A program made the position numbers and the translations under genes. The notes beneath the pieces are model-generated. The model worked only from the letters and a program-made list of their open reading frames with translations, was not told the origin of the DNA and did not search any database. Source: Prorocentrum cordatum (taxonomy: Eukaryota; Sar; Dinophyceae; Prorocentrales; Prorocentraceae). Taken from it: a stretch of 60,000 nt of DNA. The stretch lies in NCBI GenBank assembly GCA_963575745.1, contig CAUYUJ010015015.1:287121-347120 (forward strand). The letters run 5' to 3'. Shown here in pieces: positions 31,870 through 42,538 of the stretch (its first letter is position 1; every line of letters begins with the position of its first letter).

Positions 31870-33605
31870 GGGGCTGCGATCTGTGAAACTGTCGCCACTT
31901 TCGAGGGCTGCTGGGGGGCCCAGCGGAGCGACGCCCTACGGGGACCCAGATTAGACCTCGCCATCCCTGGGGGGCTGCGATCTGTGAAACTGTCGCCACT
32001 TTCGAGGGCTGCTGGGGGGGCCAGCGGAGTCACGCCCTACGGGGACTCAGATTAGACCTCGCCATCCTTGGGGGGGCTGCGATCTGTGAAACTGTCGCCG
32101 CTTTCGAGGGCTGCTGGGGGGCCCAGCGGAGTGACGCCCTACGGGGACTCAGATTAGACCTCGCCATCCCTGGGGGGCTGCGATCTGTGAACTGTCGCCA
32201 CTTTCGAGGGCTGCTGGGGGTCCAGCGGAGTGCCCACGGGGACTCAGATTAGACCTCGCCATCCCTGGGGGGCTGCGATCTGTGAAACTGTCGCCACTTT
32301 CGCGGCTGCTGGGGGGCCCAGCGGAGTGACGCCCTACGGGGATTCAGATTAGACCTCGCCATCCCTGGGGGGCTGCGATCTGTGAAACTGTCGCCACTTT
32401 CGAGGCCTGCTGGGGGGCCCGCGGATTGACGCCTACGGGACTCAGATTAACCCCTCGCCAATCCCTGGGGTGCTGGCATCAGTGTGAAACCTGGTCGCCA
32501 CTTTCGCGGCTGCTGGGGGGGAGGGGGGGGGGGGGGGGGGGGGGTGGGGGCAGCGCGGTGGGTACCCACGGCGGACTCACATGGGACCTCGCCATCCCTG
32601 GGGGGCTGCGATATGTGAAGCTGTCGCCACTTTCGAGGCCAGCTGGGGGGCCCAGCGCAGTGGGTACACACGGCGGACTCAAATGTGACCTCGCCATCCC
32701 TGGGGGGCTGCGATCTGTGAAACTGTCGCCACTTTCGATGGCTGCTGAGGAACCCAGCACAGTGGGTACTCACCGCAAGCTCAAATGGTACCTCGCCATC
32801 CCTGGGGAGCTGCGGTCTGTGAAACTGCCGCCACTTTCGAGCCTGCTGGGGGCCCAGCACAGTGGGTACACACTGCGGACTCAAATGGGAACCTCGCCAT
32901 CCCTGGGTGCTGGCGATCTGTGAACTGTCGCACTTTCGTGGCCTCTGGGGGGGGTGCAGCACGCGGGGTCACACGGCGACTCCACATGGGCCTCGCCATC
33001 CCTGGGGGGCTGCGATCTGTGAAACTGTCGCCACTTTCGAGGCCCGCTGGGGGGCCCAGCGCAGTGGGTACACACGGCGGACTCACATGGGACCTCGCCA
33101 TCCCTGGGGGGCTGCGATCTGTGAAACCGTGGCCACTTTCGATGCCTGCTGGGGGGGGGGCAGCACAGCGGGTACACACGGCGGACTCACATGGGACCTC
33201 GCCATCCCTGGGGGGCTGCGATCTGTGAAACTGTCGCCACTTTCGAGGCCCGCTGGGGGGCCCAGCGCAGTGGGTACACACGGCGGACCCAAATGGGACC
33301 TGGCCATCCCTGGGGGGCTGCGATCTGTGAAACTGTCGCCGCTTTCGAGGCCTGCTGGGGGGCCCAGCGCAGTGGGTACCCACCGCAAACGCAAATTAGA
33401 CCTCGCCACCCCTGGGGGGCTGCGATATGTGAAACTGTCGCCACTTTCGAGGCCTGCTGCGGGGCACAGCACAGTGGGTACCCACCGCAGACGCAAATTC
33501 GACCTCGCCATCCCTGGGGGGCTGCGATCTGTGAAACTGTAGCCACTTTCGGGGGTTGCTGAGGGGCACAGCACAGTGGGTACCCACCGCAGACTCAAAT
33601 TAGAC
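31870..33605. repeat. ~101-bp satellite, array 3 (about 17 units)
   Basis: Type A units run to about 32450, type B units follow to 33605. A G-rich run lies at 32513-32551 at the A/B switch. Several units near 32400-32980 have internal deletions. Confidence 0.95.
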
Positions 33606-33793
33606 GCCGCGTTCGTCCTTGTTCTCCTCCTGCAGTCACATTCCCTCTGCTGATGCCGTGCTCATGGTTCGGCTTCCCGCACGTTTTTCTCCCGCTCTGC
33701 GCTCCCGACTCCCCATGTCCTCTTCGAGCCTGTAGCTGTCGCCCCTCGTTTTTGTATGGTTCTCCTGCGCATCATGCCATAGGCGCGTGTCCC
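33606..33793. other. Unassigned spacer before R copy 3
   Basis: Pyrimidine-rich sequence with no gene recognised. Confidence 0.35.
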
Positions 33794-33886
33794 AAGTAGC
33801 TGACACATCAAGTTGATTGTCCATGCAAGGTTCGGCCAATTCCTCGTTTCCATTGATACAAATGTGTTGGGCACGTCACAGGGTAA
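33794..33886. repeat. Boundary sequence R, copy 3, with (ATT)n
   Basis: ATCAAGTTGATTGTCCATGC and TTTCCATTGATACAAATGTG, ending at ACGTCACAGGGTAATTATTA and an ATT/AGT tract to 33950. Confidence 0.9.
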
Positions 33887-34046
33887 TTATTATTATTAGT
33901 AGTAGTAGTAGTAGTATTATTATTAGTGTTATTATTATTACTATTATTCCCCATATCCTAAGATGGGGTTCTTGTTATTACTTGGACGCATCCTACTCCT
34001 CCTCCTTCCTCCTCCTCTTTTTCTCATCCCCTCCTGTCGGACATAA

Positions 34047-34240
34047 TCAGACCTGCTCATACACAGACTCACTCATACTCAGACTTACTCATACTCAGAC
34101 CTACTCATACTCAGACTTACTCACACTCAGACATACTCATATACAGACTTACTCATACACAGACTTACTCATACACAGTAATTAGTCAACCCAGACGTAC
34201 ACATACACAGTCTTTCTCATACTCTGTATTACTAATACTC
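34047..34240. repeat. 16-bp tandem repeat (AGACTTACTCATACTC)
   Basis: About 12 units of AGACTTACTCATACTC or AGACTTACTCATACAC, exactly 16 bp each, with substitutions. Confidence 0.95.
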
Positions 34241-35025
34241 AGCACCCCTAAGGGGAGCCGCCAGGGGTGGTTGCACGGGCTCGTTCGCGGCCATTTTGTG
34301 GGGATGTCTCAGGCGGTTTGCCTGTTTCTGTGCCCAACATCCTTCGCTTTCGGAGCAGCTTTGGAGGATGTCTCGAGCGAGGCGCTCATTTCAGCACCCC
34401 TAAGGGGAGCCGCCAGGGGTGGTTGCACGGGCTCGTTCGCTGCCATTTTGTGGGGATGTCTCAGGCGGTTTGCGTGTTTCTGGGCCCAACATCCTTCGCT
34501 TTCGGAACAGATTTGGAGGATGTCTCGAGCGAGGCGCTCATTTCAGCACCCCTAAGGGGAGCCGCCAGGGGTGGTTGCCCGGGCTCGTTCGCGGCCATTT
34601 TGTGGGGATGTCTCAGGCGGTTTCCCCTGTTTTCTTCGGTTGCCCAAGCATGTCGAAAGGCAAAACAACGGAGGCAAGATTTGGAGGAGGGTCGCGGCGA
34701 CTGGCGCTCATTTGCAGCCACCCTTCAGGGGGAAGCCGCCAGGGGTGGTTGCACGGGCTCGTTCGCGGCCATTTTGTGGGGATGTCTCAGGCGGTTTGCC
34801 TGTTTCTGTGCCCAACATCCTTCGCTTTCGGAGCAGATTTGGAGGATGTCTCGAGCGAGGCGCTCATTTCAGCACCCCTAAGTGGAGCCGCCAGGGGTGG
34901 TTGCACGGGCTCGTTCGCGGCCATTTTGTGGGGATGTCTCAGGCGGTTTGCCTGTTTCTGTGCCCAACATCCTTCGCTTTCGGAGCAGATTTGGAGGATG
35001 TCTCGAGCGAGGCGCTCATTTTCAC
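34241..35025. repeat. 152-bp tandem repeat (5 units)
   Basis: The unit starts AGCACCCCTAAGGGGAGCCG. Starts at 34241, 34393 and 34545 are 152 bp apart; then a longer variant unit begins near 34715 and the last near 34871. The unit is stop-free in all three plus frames, so frames run through several units while cycling among the three peptides. Confidence 0.95.
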
Positions 35026-35380
35026 CCCCCAGGTGGGCCAGATTTTGAGGATGTCTCGATCGGTTTGCTAGTTTTGGTGGCCAGGCTCGTGGGCGCAGAT
35101 TCTTCTCAGGATGCCACAGGAGGCTCCAACAGGCTCCAGGAGGCTCCAGGAGACCACATGAGGTCCCAGGAGGCATCAGGAGGCCACAGAAAGACTCAAG
35201 AGGCCACAGGATGTCCCAAGAGGCTCCAGGAGGCCCCAGGAAGCTCCAGAAGGCTTCAGGAAACCACATGAGACCCCAGGAGACAACAGGAAGCGCCAGG
35301 AGGCCTCGGACGGCAACAGGAGGCCCCGAGAGGCCCCATGAGCAGGAGGCCTCAGACGGCAACAGGAGTGGCTCCAATCC
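35026..35380. repeat. CAGGAGGCTCCAGGAGGCCC-type repeats
   Basis: Degenerate short repeats from about 35105 to 35370, similar in wording to the 21-bp family at 17229 but without a fixed period. A second patch lies at 35655-35745. Confidence 0.8.
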
Positions 35381-35389
35381 CATGTGCTT

Positions 35390-35650
35390 TTACGCATGCT
35401 CCTATCGATTGGGCCTCACCTGGAGCACGATTCTTTGATGTTCTACGTATGTTTCTATAGATGGTCCTTCTCCTGTGTGCACAATCCTAAATGTTTTACT
35501 CATGTTCCTATGTATTGGGCCTCTCCTGGGGCACGAGTCCTTGGTGTTTTACGCGTGTTCCTATAGATTGCCCTTCTCCTGTGGCTCTAATCCGCAATGT
35601 TTTATGTACGTCTGTTGCTATAGATTGCGCCTCCCCTGGGGCACGTAACC
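35390..35650. repeat. ~53-bp tandem repeat (5 units)
   Basis: Units around TGTTCCTATAGATTGCGCCT, with starts near 35398, 35451, 35504, 35558 and 35615. Confidence 0.85.
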
Positions 35651-35745
35651 TTCCTAGGAGGTCCCAGGAGGTCCCAAGAGGCTCCTGGAGACCCCAGGAA
35701 GCCCCAGTAGGTTTCAGGAGGCCCCAGGAGGCCCCAGGCTCATGC

Positions 35746-35933
35746 ACAGAGACGCGCTCGTACTACTGAGGCTCATTCACACTCCAATTCATCCGCAGTT
35801 AGATTGATGTCCAGACCGTCACAACTGAAGCCCGTTAATATTCGAAAGCTCTTGCGCCTAGACATTCACGGCGGACAGGTCCATGCGAGTAGATGCGCAT
35901 ATGGGGAGCTCCACGCAGTGAATAATTATTATT
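35746..35933. other. Unassigned spacer before L copy 4
   Basis: Nothing recognised apart from a short ATT run at its end. Confidence 0.35.
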
Positions 35934-35990
35934 CCCAACCCTCCTGCGTTGGGTACTCGTTTTGAATAGAGCACTGTGGTCTCCACCTTC
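35934..35990. repeat. Boundary sequence L, copy 4
   Basis: CCCAACCCTCCTGCGTTGGG then TACTCGTTTTGAATAGAGCA, followed by CTCC units. Confidence 0.9.
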
Positions 35991-36040
35991 CTTCTCCTCC
36001 TCCCGCCTCCTCCCGCCTCCTCCTCTCTTGCCTTTTACTT

Positions 36041-39000
36041 CATCTCTTTGGGGGCTGCGATCCGTGAAACTGTCGCAAGTTTCGGGGGTTGCTGGGGTGC
36101 CGAGCGGAGTGACGCCCTACGGGGACTCAGATTAGACCTCGCCATCCCTGGTGGGGCTGCGATCTGTGAAACTGTCGCCACTTTCGAGGGCTGCTGGGGG
36201 GCCCAGCGGAGTGGCGCCCTACGGGGACTCAGATGAGAGGCGCCTCGGTCGCCATCCCGTGGTGGGGGGGTGCTGCGATCTGTGGAACTGCGCCACTTCG
36301 GGGGCTGCTGGGGATGCCCAGCGGAGTGAAGCCCTACGGGATTCAGATTAACCTCGCCATCCCCGGGTGGGGGCTGCGATCTGTGAAACTGTCACACTTT
36401 CGGAGGCTGCCGGGGGGCCCAGCGGGTGAGCGCCCTACGGGGACTCAGATTAGACCTCGCCATCCCTGGGGGGCTGCGATCTGTGAAACTGTCGCCACTT
36501 TCGAGGGCTGCTGGGGTGCCTAGCGGAGCGGCGCCCTACGGGGACCCAGATTAGAGTTCGCCATCCCTGGTGGGGCTGCGATCTGTGAAACTGTCGCCAC
36601 TTTCGAGGGCTGCTGGGGGGCCCAGCGGAGCGACGCCCTACGGGGACTCAGATTAGACCTCGCCATCCCTGGGGGGCTGCGATCTGTGAAACTGTCGCAA
36701 CTTTCGAGGGCTGCTGGGGGGCCCAGCGGAGTGACGCCCTACGGGGACGCAGATTAGACCTCGCCATCCCTGGGGGGCTGCGATCTGTGAAACTGTCGCC
36801 ACTTTCGAGGGCTGCTGGGGAGCCCAGCACAGTCTGCACCCGCGGCGGATTCAAATGTGACCTCGCCATCCCTGGGGGGCTGCGATCTGCGAAACTGTCG
36901 CCACTTTCGAGGCCTGCCCAGCACAGTCTGCGCCCGCGGCGGATTCAAATTAGACCTCGCCATCCCTGGGGGGCTGCGATCTGCGAAACTGTCGCCACTT
37001 TCGAGGGCTGCTGGGGGGGGCCAGCACCGTCTGCACCCGCGGCGGACTCACATTGAACCTCGCCATCCCTGGGGGGCTGCGATCTGCGAAACGGTCGCCA
37101 CTTTCGAGGCCTGCTGGGGGGCCCAGCACAGTCTGCATCCGCGGCGGATTCAAATGGAACCTCGCCATCCCTGGGGGGCTGCGATCTGTGAAACTGCCGC
37201 CACTTTCGAGGCTTGCTGGGGGGCCAGCACAGTCTGCACCCGCGGCGGATTCACATAGACCTCGCCATCCCTGGGGGCTGCGATCTGCGAAACCGTCGCC
37301 ACTTTCGAGGGCTGCGGGGGGGCCCAAGCACAGTCTGCAGCCGCGGCGTACTCAATAGTGGACCTCGCCCATCCCTGGGGGGCTGCGGATCTGCGAAACT
37401 GTTCCCGCCACTATTTCGAGGGCTGCTAAGGGGCCCAGCACAGTGGGCACCCGCGGCGGATTCAAATGTGACCTCGCAATCCCTGGGGGGCTGCGATCTG
37501 TGAAACTGTCGCCACTTTCGAGGGTTGCTGAGGGGCCCAGCACAGTGGGCACCCGCGGCGGATTCAAATGGGACCTCGCCATCCCTGGGGGGCTGCGATC
37601 TGTGAAACTGTCGCCACTTTCGAGGGCTGATGGGGGGGCCAGCACAGTGGGTACCCACACGCTGATTCAAATTGGACCTCGCCATCCCTGGGGGGGCTGC
37701 GATCTGTGAAATTGTCGCCACTTTCGTGAGGCTGCTGGTGGGCCCGGCACAGTCTTGCACCACGCGCGGATTCACGCTAGACCTCGCCATCCCTGGGGGG
37801 CTGCGATCTTGAAACTGTCGCGCCCACATGTTCGAGGCCTGCCCAGCACAGTCTGCACCCGCGGCGGACTCAAATGGGACCTCGCCATCCCTGGGGGGCT
37901 GCGATCTGCGAAACTGTTGCCACTGTCGAGGGCTGCTGGGGGGCCCAGCGCAGTCTGCACCCGCGGCGGACCCAAATTAGACCTCGCCATCCCTGGGGGG
38001 CTGCGATCTGTGAAACTGTCGCCACTTTCGAGGCCTGCTGGGGGGCCCAGCACAGTGGGTACACAAGGCGGATTGAAATTGAACCTCGCCATCCTTGGGG
38101 GGTTCCGATCTGTGAAACTGTCGCAACTTTCGAGGCCTGCTAGTGATCACAGTGGGTAACCCACGGCGGACTCACATGAAACCTCGGCGGGCCCAGCACA
38201 TTTTGCACCCGCGGGTCGACTCAAATGGGACCGAGCCATCCCGGGGCCCTGGGGGGCTGCGCATCTGTGAAACTGTCGGGCCACTTTCGAGGCCTGGGGG
38301 GGGCCCGCACAGTCTGCACCACGGCGGATTCAAATGGGACCTCGCCATCCCTGGGGGGCTGCGATCTGTGAAACTGTCGCCACTACCGAGGGCTGTTGGA
38401 GGGCCCACCACAGTGGGTACCCACGACGGATTCCAATGGGACCTCGCCATCCCTGGGGGGCGGCGATCTGTGAAACTGTAGCCACTTTCGAAGCCTGCTG
38501 GGGGGGGGCCCAGCACAGTGGGTACCCACGGCGGACTCAAATGGGACCTCGCCATCCCTGGGGGGCTGCGATTTGTGAAACTGTCGCCACTTTCGAGGGC
38601 TGCTGGGGGGCCCGGCACAGTGGGTACACACGGCAGATTCAAATTTGATCTCGCCATCCCTGGGGGGCTGCGATCTGTGAAACTGTCACCACTTTCGAGG
38701 GCTGCTGGGGGGCCCAGCACAGTGGGTACCCACGCCGGACCCAAATGTGACCTCGCCATCCCTGGGGGGCGGCGATCTGTGAAACTGTAGCCACTTTCGA
38801 AGCCTGCTGGGGGGGGGCCCAGCACAGTGGGTACCCACGGCGGACTCAAATGGGACCTCGCCATCCCTGGGGGGCTGCGATCTGTGAAATTGTCGCCACT
38901 TTCGAGGGCTGCTGGGGGGCCCAGCACAGTGGGTACCCACGGCGGACTCAAGTTAGACCTCGCCATCCCTGGGGGGCTGCGATCTGTGAAACTGTCGCCA

Positions 39001-39140
39001 CTTTCGCTGCCTGCTGGGGGGCCCAGCGCAGTGATGCCACACGCAGAGTCAAATTAGACCTCGCCGTCCCTGGGGGGTTGCGATCTGTGAAACTGTGGCC
39101 ACTTTCGAGGCCTGTTGGCGTGGCCCAGCACAGTGACGCC
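36041..39140. repeat. ~101-bp satellite, array 4 (about 30 units)
   Basis: Type A units run to about 36830. A third variant, type C (AGTCTGCACCCGCGGCGGA), then occurs in patches between type B units up to about 38330. Type B units close the array. The last two units before R match the last two units of array 1 in their unusual endings (GATGCCACACGCAGA / GACGCCTCCCAAG here). Confidence 0.95.
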
Positions 39141-39141
39141 T

Positions 39142-39235
39142 CCCAAGTAGCTTGCACACCAAGTTGATTGTCCATACAATTTTCGACCAACTCCTCGTTT
39201 CCATTGATACAACTGGGTTGGGTACGTCACAGGGT
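39142..39235. repeat. Boundary sequence R, copy 4
   Basis: AAGTTGATTGTCCATACAAT, TCGTTTCCATTGATACAACT, then GGGTTGGGTACGTCACAGGG and an ATT run. Confidence 0.9.
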
Positions 39236-39258
39236 AATTATTATGATTAATATTAATA

Positions 39259-39289
<31 letters not shown>

Positions 39290-40169
39290 CATTATTAATA
39301 TTAGTACGAGTATTATTAATAGTATTATCATTATTAGTAATGTTAGTATTGTTATTAATATTATATTTATTAATAATATTATTAATACTAATAGTATTGT
39401 TATTATTATCATGATTAGTATCATTGACATTGTTATTATTATAAAAAGTAGTATTATTGTTATTATTAGTAGTATTCTGATTCGTATTATTATTCTTATT
39501 ATTCGTAGCCTTCTCATTATTAGTATTATTCGTATAAGTAGTATTATTGGTATTATTAGTATTCTTCTTATACTAATAATTACTATTAGTAGTATTATTC
39601 CTCTGCTTAGCCTTCTTATTATTATTATGATTCGCCTTCTTCGTATTATTATTAGTATTATTATGAGTATTATTATTAGTAGAAGTAGTATTACTACGAG
39701 TATTATTATTACTAATATTATTAGTATCAGTATTGTTATTATAATTACTACTACTAGTATTATCATTATCACTACTATCGTTATTACTAATACTATTATT
39801 GTTAACAATAAGTTGCTGAATATTCTTAATATTCGTCTTATTCGTCTTCTTCTTACTATGATTATTAGTCTTCTTATTCGTAATATTGTTAGTATTCTTC
39901 TTATATGTATGAATATGTTTGTGAGGCTTCTTCTGCTTATGTTTATGATTATGCGTCTTCTTCGTATGAGTATTCGTATGCTTATTATTATCCGAATTCG
40001 TCGTGTTATTGTTCTTATTGGTCTTACTACTCTTCTTCTGAATATGATTAATATTATTCTTCTTATTAATATTAGTATCATTATGATTCGTCTTATTAGT
40101 ATTCGTCTTCTTCGTAATTTTCGTAGTATTATTACTAGTATTATTATTAGTCATGTGATTCGTCTTCTT

Positions 40170-40200
<31 letters not shown>

Positions 40201-40614
40201 CTCCTCCTCCTCCTCCTCCGCCTCCTCCTCCTCATCCGCCTCCTCCTCCTCCTCCTCATCCTCCTCCTCCTCCGCCTCCTCCGCCTCCTCCGCCTCCTCC
40301 GCCTCCTCCGCCTCCTCCGCCTCCTCCGCCTCCTCGTCCTCCTCCTCCTCCTCCTCCTCCTCCTCCTCCTCCTCCTCCTCCTCCTCCTCCCCCCCATCCT
40401 CCTCCTCCTCCTCCTCCTCCTCCTCCTCCTCCTCCCTCCTCCTCCTCCTCCAACCGCCTCCTCCTCCGCCTCCGCCTCCGCCTCCGCCTCCGCCTCCGCC
40501 TCCGCCTTCCTCCTCCTCCTCCTCCTCCCCTCCTCCTCCTCCTCCTCCTCCTCCTCCTCCTCCTCCTCCTCCTCCTCTTCCTCCTCCCCCTCCCCCCCCC
40601 CCCCTCCCCCTCCC
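39236..40614. repeat. (TTA/GTA)n then (CTC/CCG)n block
   Basis: 39236-40160 is ATT/AGT/CTT type, then it switches sharply to CTC units with CCG runs and ends in CCCCCT units at 40614, where the copia LTR begins. Confidence 0.95.
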
Positions 40615-40747
40615 AGTTGGTTTCTCAGACTTGAGCCAGTACGTGACATACGTTCACTGCTCATCTATCCATGCTTGCTCTAAGCGTGCTACGTGAAACA
40701 CAACTAACAGTAGTCTAACGAGGTCTGTACACCCAAATCTTTACTCT
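40615..40747 (-). repeat. Copia 3' LTR (133 bp)
   Basis: Matches 49839-49971 over 133 bp with four substitutions and no indels. For the minus-strand element this is the downstream LTR. The stop of the RT/RNase H frame lies 28 bp inside it. A purine-rich AAGAGAACGGGTAGCAGAG precedes it as a possible polypurine tract. Confidence 0.85.
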
Positions 40748-40774
40748 GCTACCCGTTCTCTTGACTACTTAGAA

Positions 40775-42538
40775 TCAGAAAGCGGAGCGTGGAGCGATCC
40801 CGGCCTCACACATCATCATCATCTTCTCGTAGATGTCGTCGTCGATCTTCAGGTACTTGTCATGCCGTAGATCATCACTGTCCAATAAATCCTGCTCGCT
40901 GTAGTCCGGCTTGATCACGCTGGGCTTGATCCTGATGAACTTGTTATCCTGTACTTGCAATTTCCACAATCCTGTCGTACACTTCAGTAGTAGCTGCGGG
41001 AAAACTCCAAGCTTCGTCAGTCCGTCGGCCAACATACTTGATGTCGGTACATGAGTCACTCTGCGAAACCTTCCTGTCAAACGATCCTCTCTGAGGGACA
41101 TCACTGATATCCTCTGAGTTTTATCTGTTGTCAGTCCTCTGGCTCCCGTGATCAGCTCGAAGAGGTCCATGCAATCTGTCACTGCATCACATGGGATTAG
41201 TAACACGTTATCTTGTTCCAACATGAGAAGTTGTCGAGGTCTTGCCGGGGAACCAGTGATCTGCATAGAAAACAACTCCGTCATTCTTGATGAGATAAGT
41301 TGTGCCACCTGGAGTCCACCAACACATGCATTCGTCTCAGCATGGGAGGTGCTGTGGCTCACTCGTGATGCCTTCCTTGCGGTGAAATACAGAGTATGGC
41401 CATATCCTCCAAAATCTCGGGCCTCTGTCACAGGCCACCATTCTTTATTGTCATACTGCGCCTTGGGCTCGCTCATGAGTTCAACGATCTTGCCCTCGAA
41501 AGGGTAACCTGACCTCTTTGATGCGTGTCCTGCGTCCGTGATGGATACCAGTCGTAGAGGCCACTGTAGCTTGTGAAAGTGAAGTCCATTCATCGTCTTG
41601 CTCTTGACAGCGCGGGCCAACAGGGCATTGCACTGCTTCAGGTGTGTCATCAGAGGGCTGACCATCTCGCTCTGCAGAAGTACCACTCCATGGCATAGAT
41701 CCACACGCGTCAAGCAGACCCACAAGAGACTGCACAGCAATGAACGAAATTCCTTGTGTTCGTCCTTGTTCAGGGGCAGGCTGTCATTCTTGAGTCGCTT
41801 GGCGTCGGTTACCTTCGCTGGAGTCAACTTCATCAAGTAGTGCTCTTGGTCCAGGAAGTAATGTCCAGGTGATGGCATCGAGTGGCGAACTCCGACATAT
41901 ATCAATGGAAGAACGCATCTCTTGACTGTGCCAAAACGCTCTGACAATCGTATGTAGGTCTTGTCCAAGAAGCTCTGAGATGCGATCGTCAGGATGTCGT
42001 CAACGTGAGTGATGTAGATAGCCACTATCTCCCAGCCGCGGGTGATGTAGGAGAAGTTCTCATCATGGCAGGCGCTCATGAAGCTCAGCTCCTTGACCAT
42101 GAAGTTCGCCAGTGCCAGCTGCCATAAGAGAGGACCATCCACAAGTCCGTACATGGCCTTCAATAGTTCGAGCACGAAGTAGACGATGTCCTGGTCCTGC
42201 ACATAGATGCCACTACCCTCGATGTTACGGAGATGTCTCCAAACGTTTGGAGGTGGCTTGAACCAGACCTTCCGAAGCTGCTTAACTTCGTGTCCCAACT
42301 CAGCTGCCCGGCGTACAACTTCAGAAAACTTGAGGCCCTGTAAGAAGGCCGTGCTGATATCTAGACTCTCAATCACGAGGTCGTACTGAGCTGCAAGAGA
42401 TACTGCCAAGCGGTGAGAAAGTCGCGACGCTGTCGAGCTGTGTCTGTCAATGCTATTCTTTTGTCGATCGAGAAAGCCTCGTCCACAGCATCTGCTTTTC
42501 ACCAGTCCTTTTGAACGATCTGCCCATTTCCGAACCAT
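40775..42538 (-). CDS. pol: Copia reverse transcriptase and RNase H
   Basis: Copies the element RNA into DNA and removes the RNA strand. Numbering from the first codon (42538): fingers GLVKSRCCGRGF; palm LDISTAFLQG with D60; active site THVDD with D180/D181, where His replaces the usual Tyr of YVDD; RNase H SITDAGHAS with D335, SHAETNA with E401, and a C-terminal THVPTSSMLADGLTK typical of copia. The stop at 40775 is just inside the 3' LTR. The domain's natural N-terminus lies upstream in the other frame (NTIDGTW ends one base out of phase with VRKWADRS), so the frame was probably continuous with 42499-43866 before a one-base loss. Confidence 0.9.
   Translation of the reverse strand: MVRKWADRSKGLVKSRCCGRGFLDRQKNSIDRHSSTASRLSHRLAVSLAAQYDLVIESLDISTAFLQGLKFSEVVRRAAELGHEVKQLRKVWFKPPPNVWRHLRNIEGSGIYVQDQDIVYFVLELLKAMYGLVDGPLLWQLALANFMVKELSFMSACHDENFSYITRGWEIVAIYITHVDDILTIASQSFLDKTYIRLSERFGTVKRCVLPLIYVGVRHSMPSPGHYFLDQEHYLMKLTPAKVTDAKRLKNDSLPLNKDEHKEFRSLLCSLLWVCLTRVDLCHGVVLLQSEMVSPLMTHLKQCNALLARAVKSKTMNGLHFHKLQWPLRLVSITDAGHASKRSGYPFEGKIVELMSEPKAQYDNKEWWPVTEARDFGGYGHTLYFTARKASRVSHSTSHAETNACVGGLQVAQLISSRMTELFSMQITGSPARPRQLLMLEQDNVLLIPCDAVTDCMDLFELITGARGLTTDKTQRISVMSLREDRLTGRFRRVTHVPTSSMLADGLTKLGVFPQLLLKCTTGLWKLQVQDNKFIRIKPSVIKPDYSEQDLLDSDDLRHDKYLKIDDDIYEKMMMMCEAGIAPRSAF

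Noticed and set aside
27784-39140. Frames of 100-290 codons across the 101-bp satellite, with repeated peptides such as ETVATFEACWGAQHS
   Set aside because: The unit is stop-free in most of the six frames and its period is not divisible by three; the same peptide phases recur in every frame.
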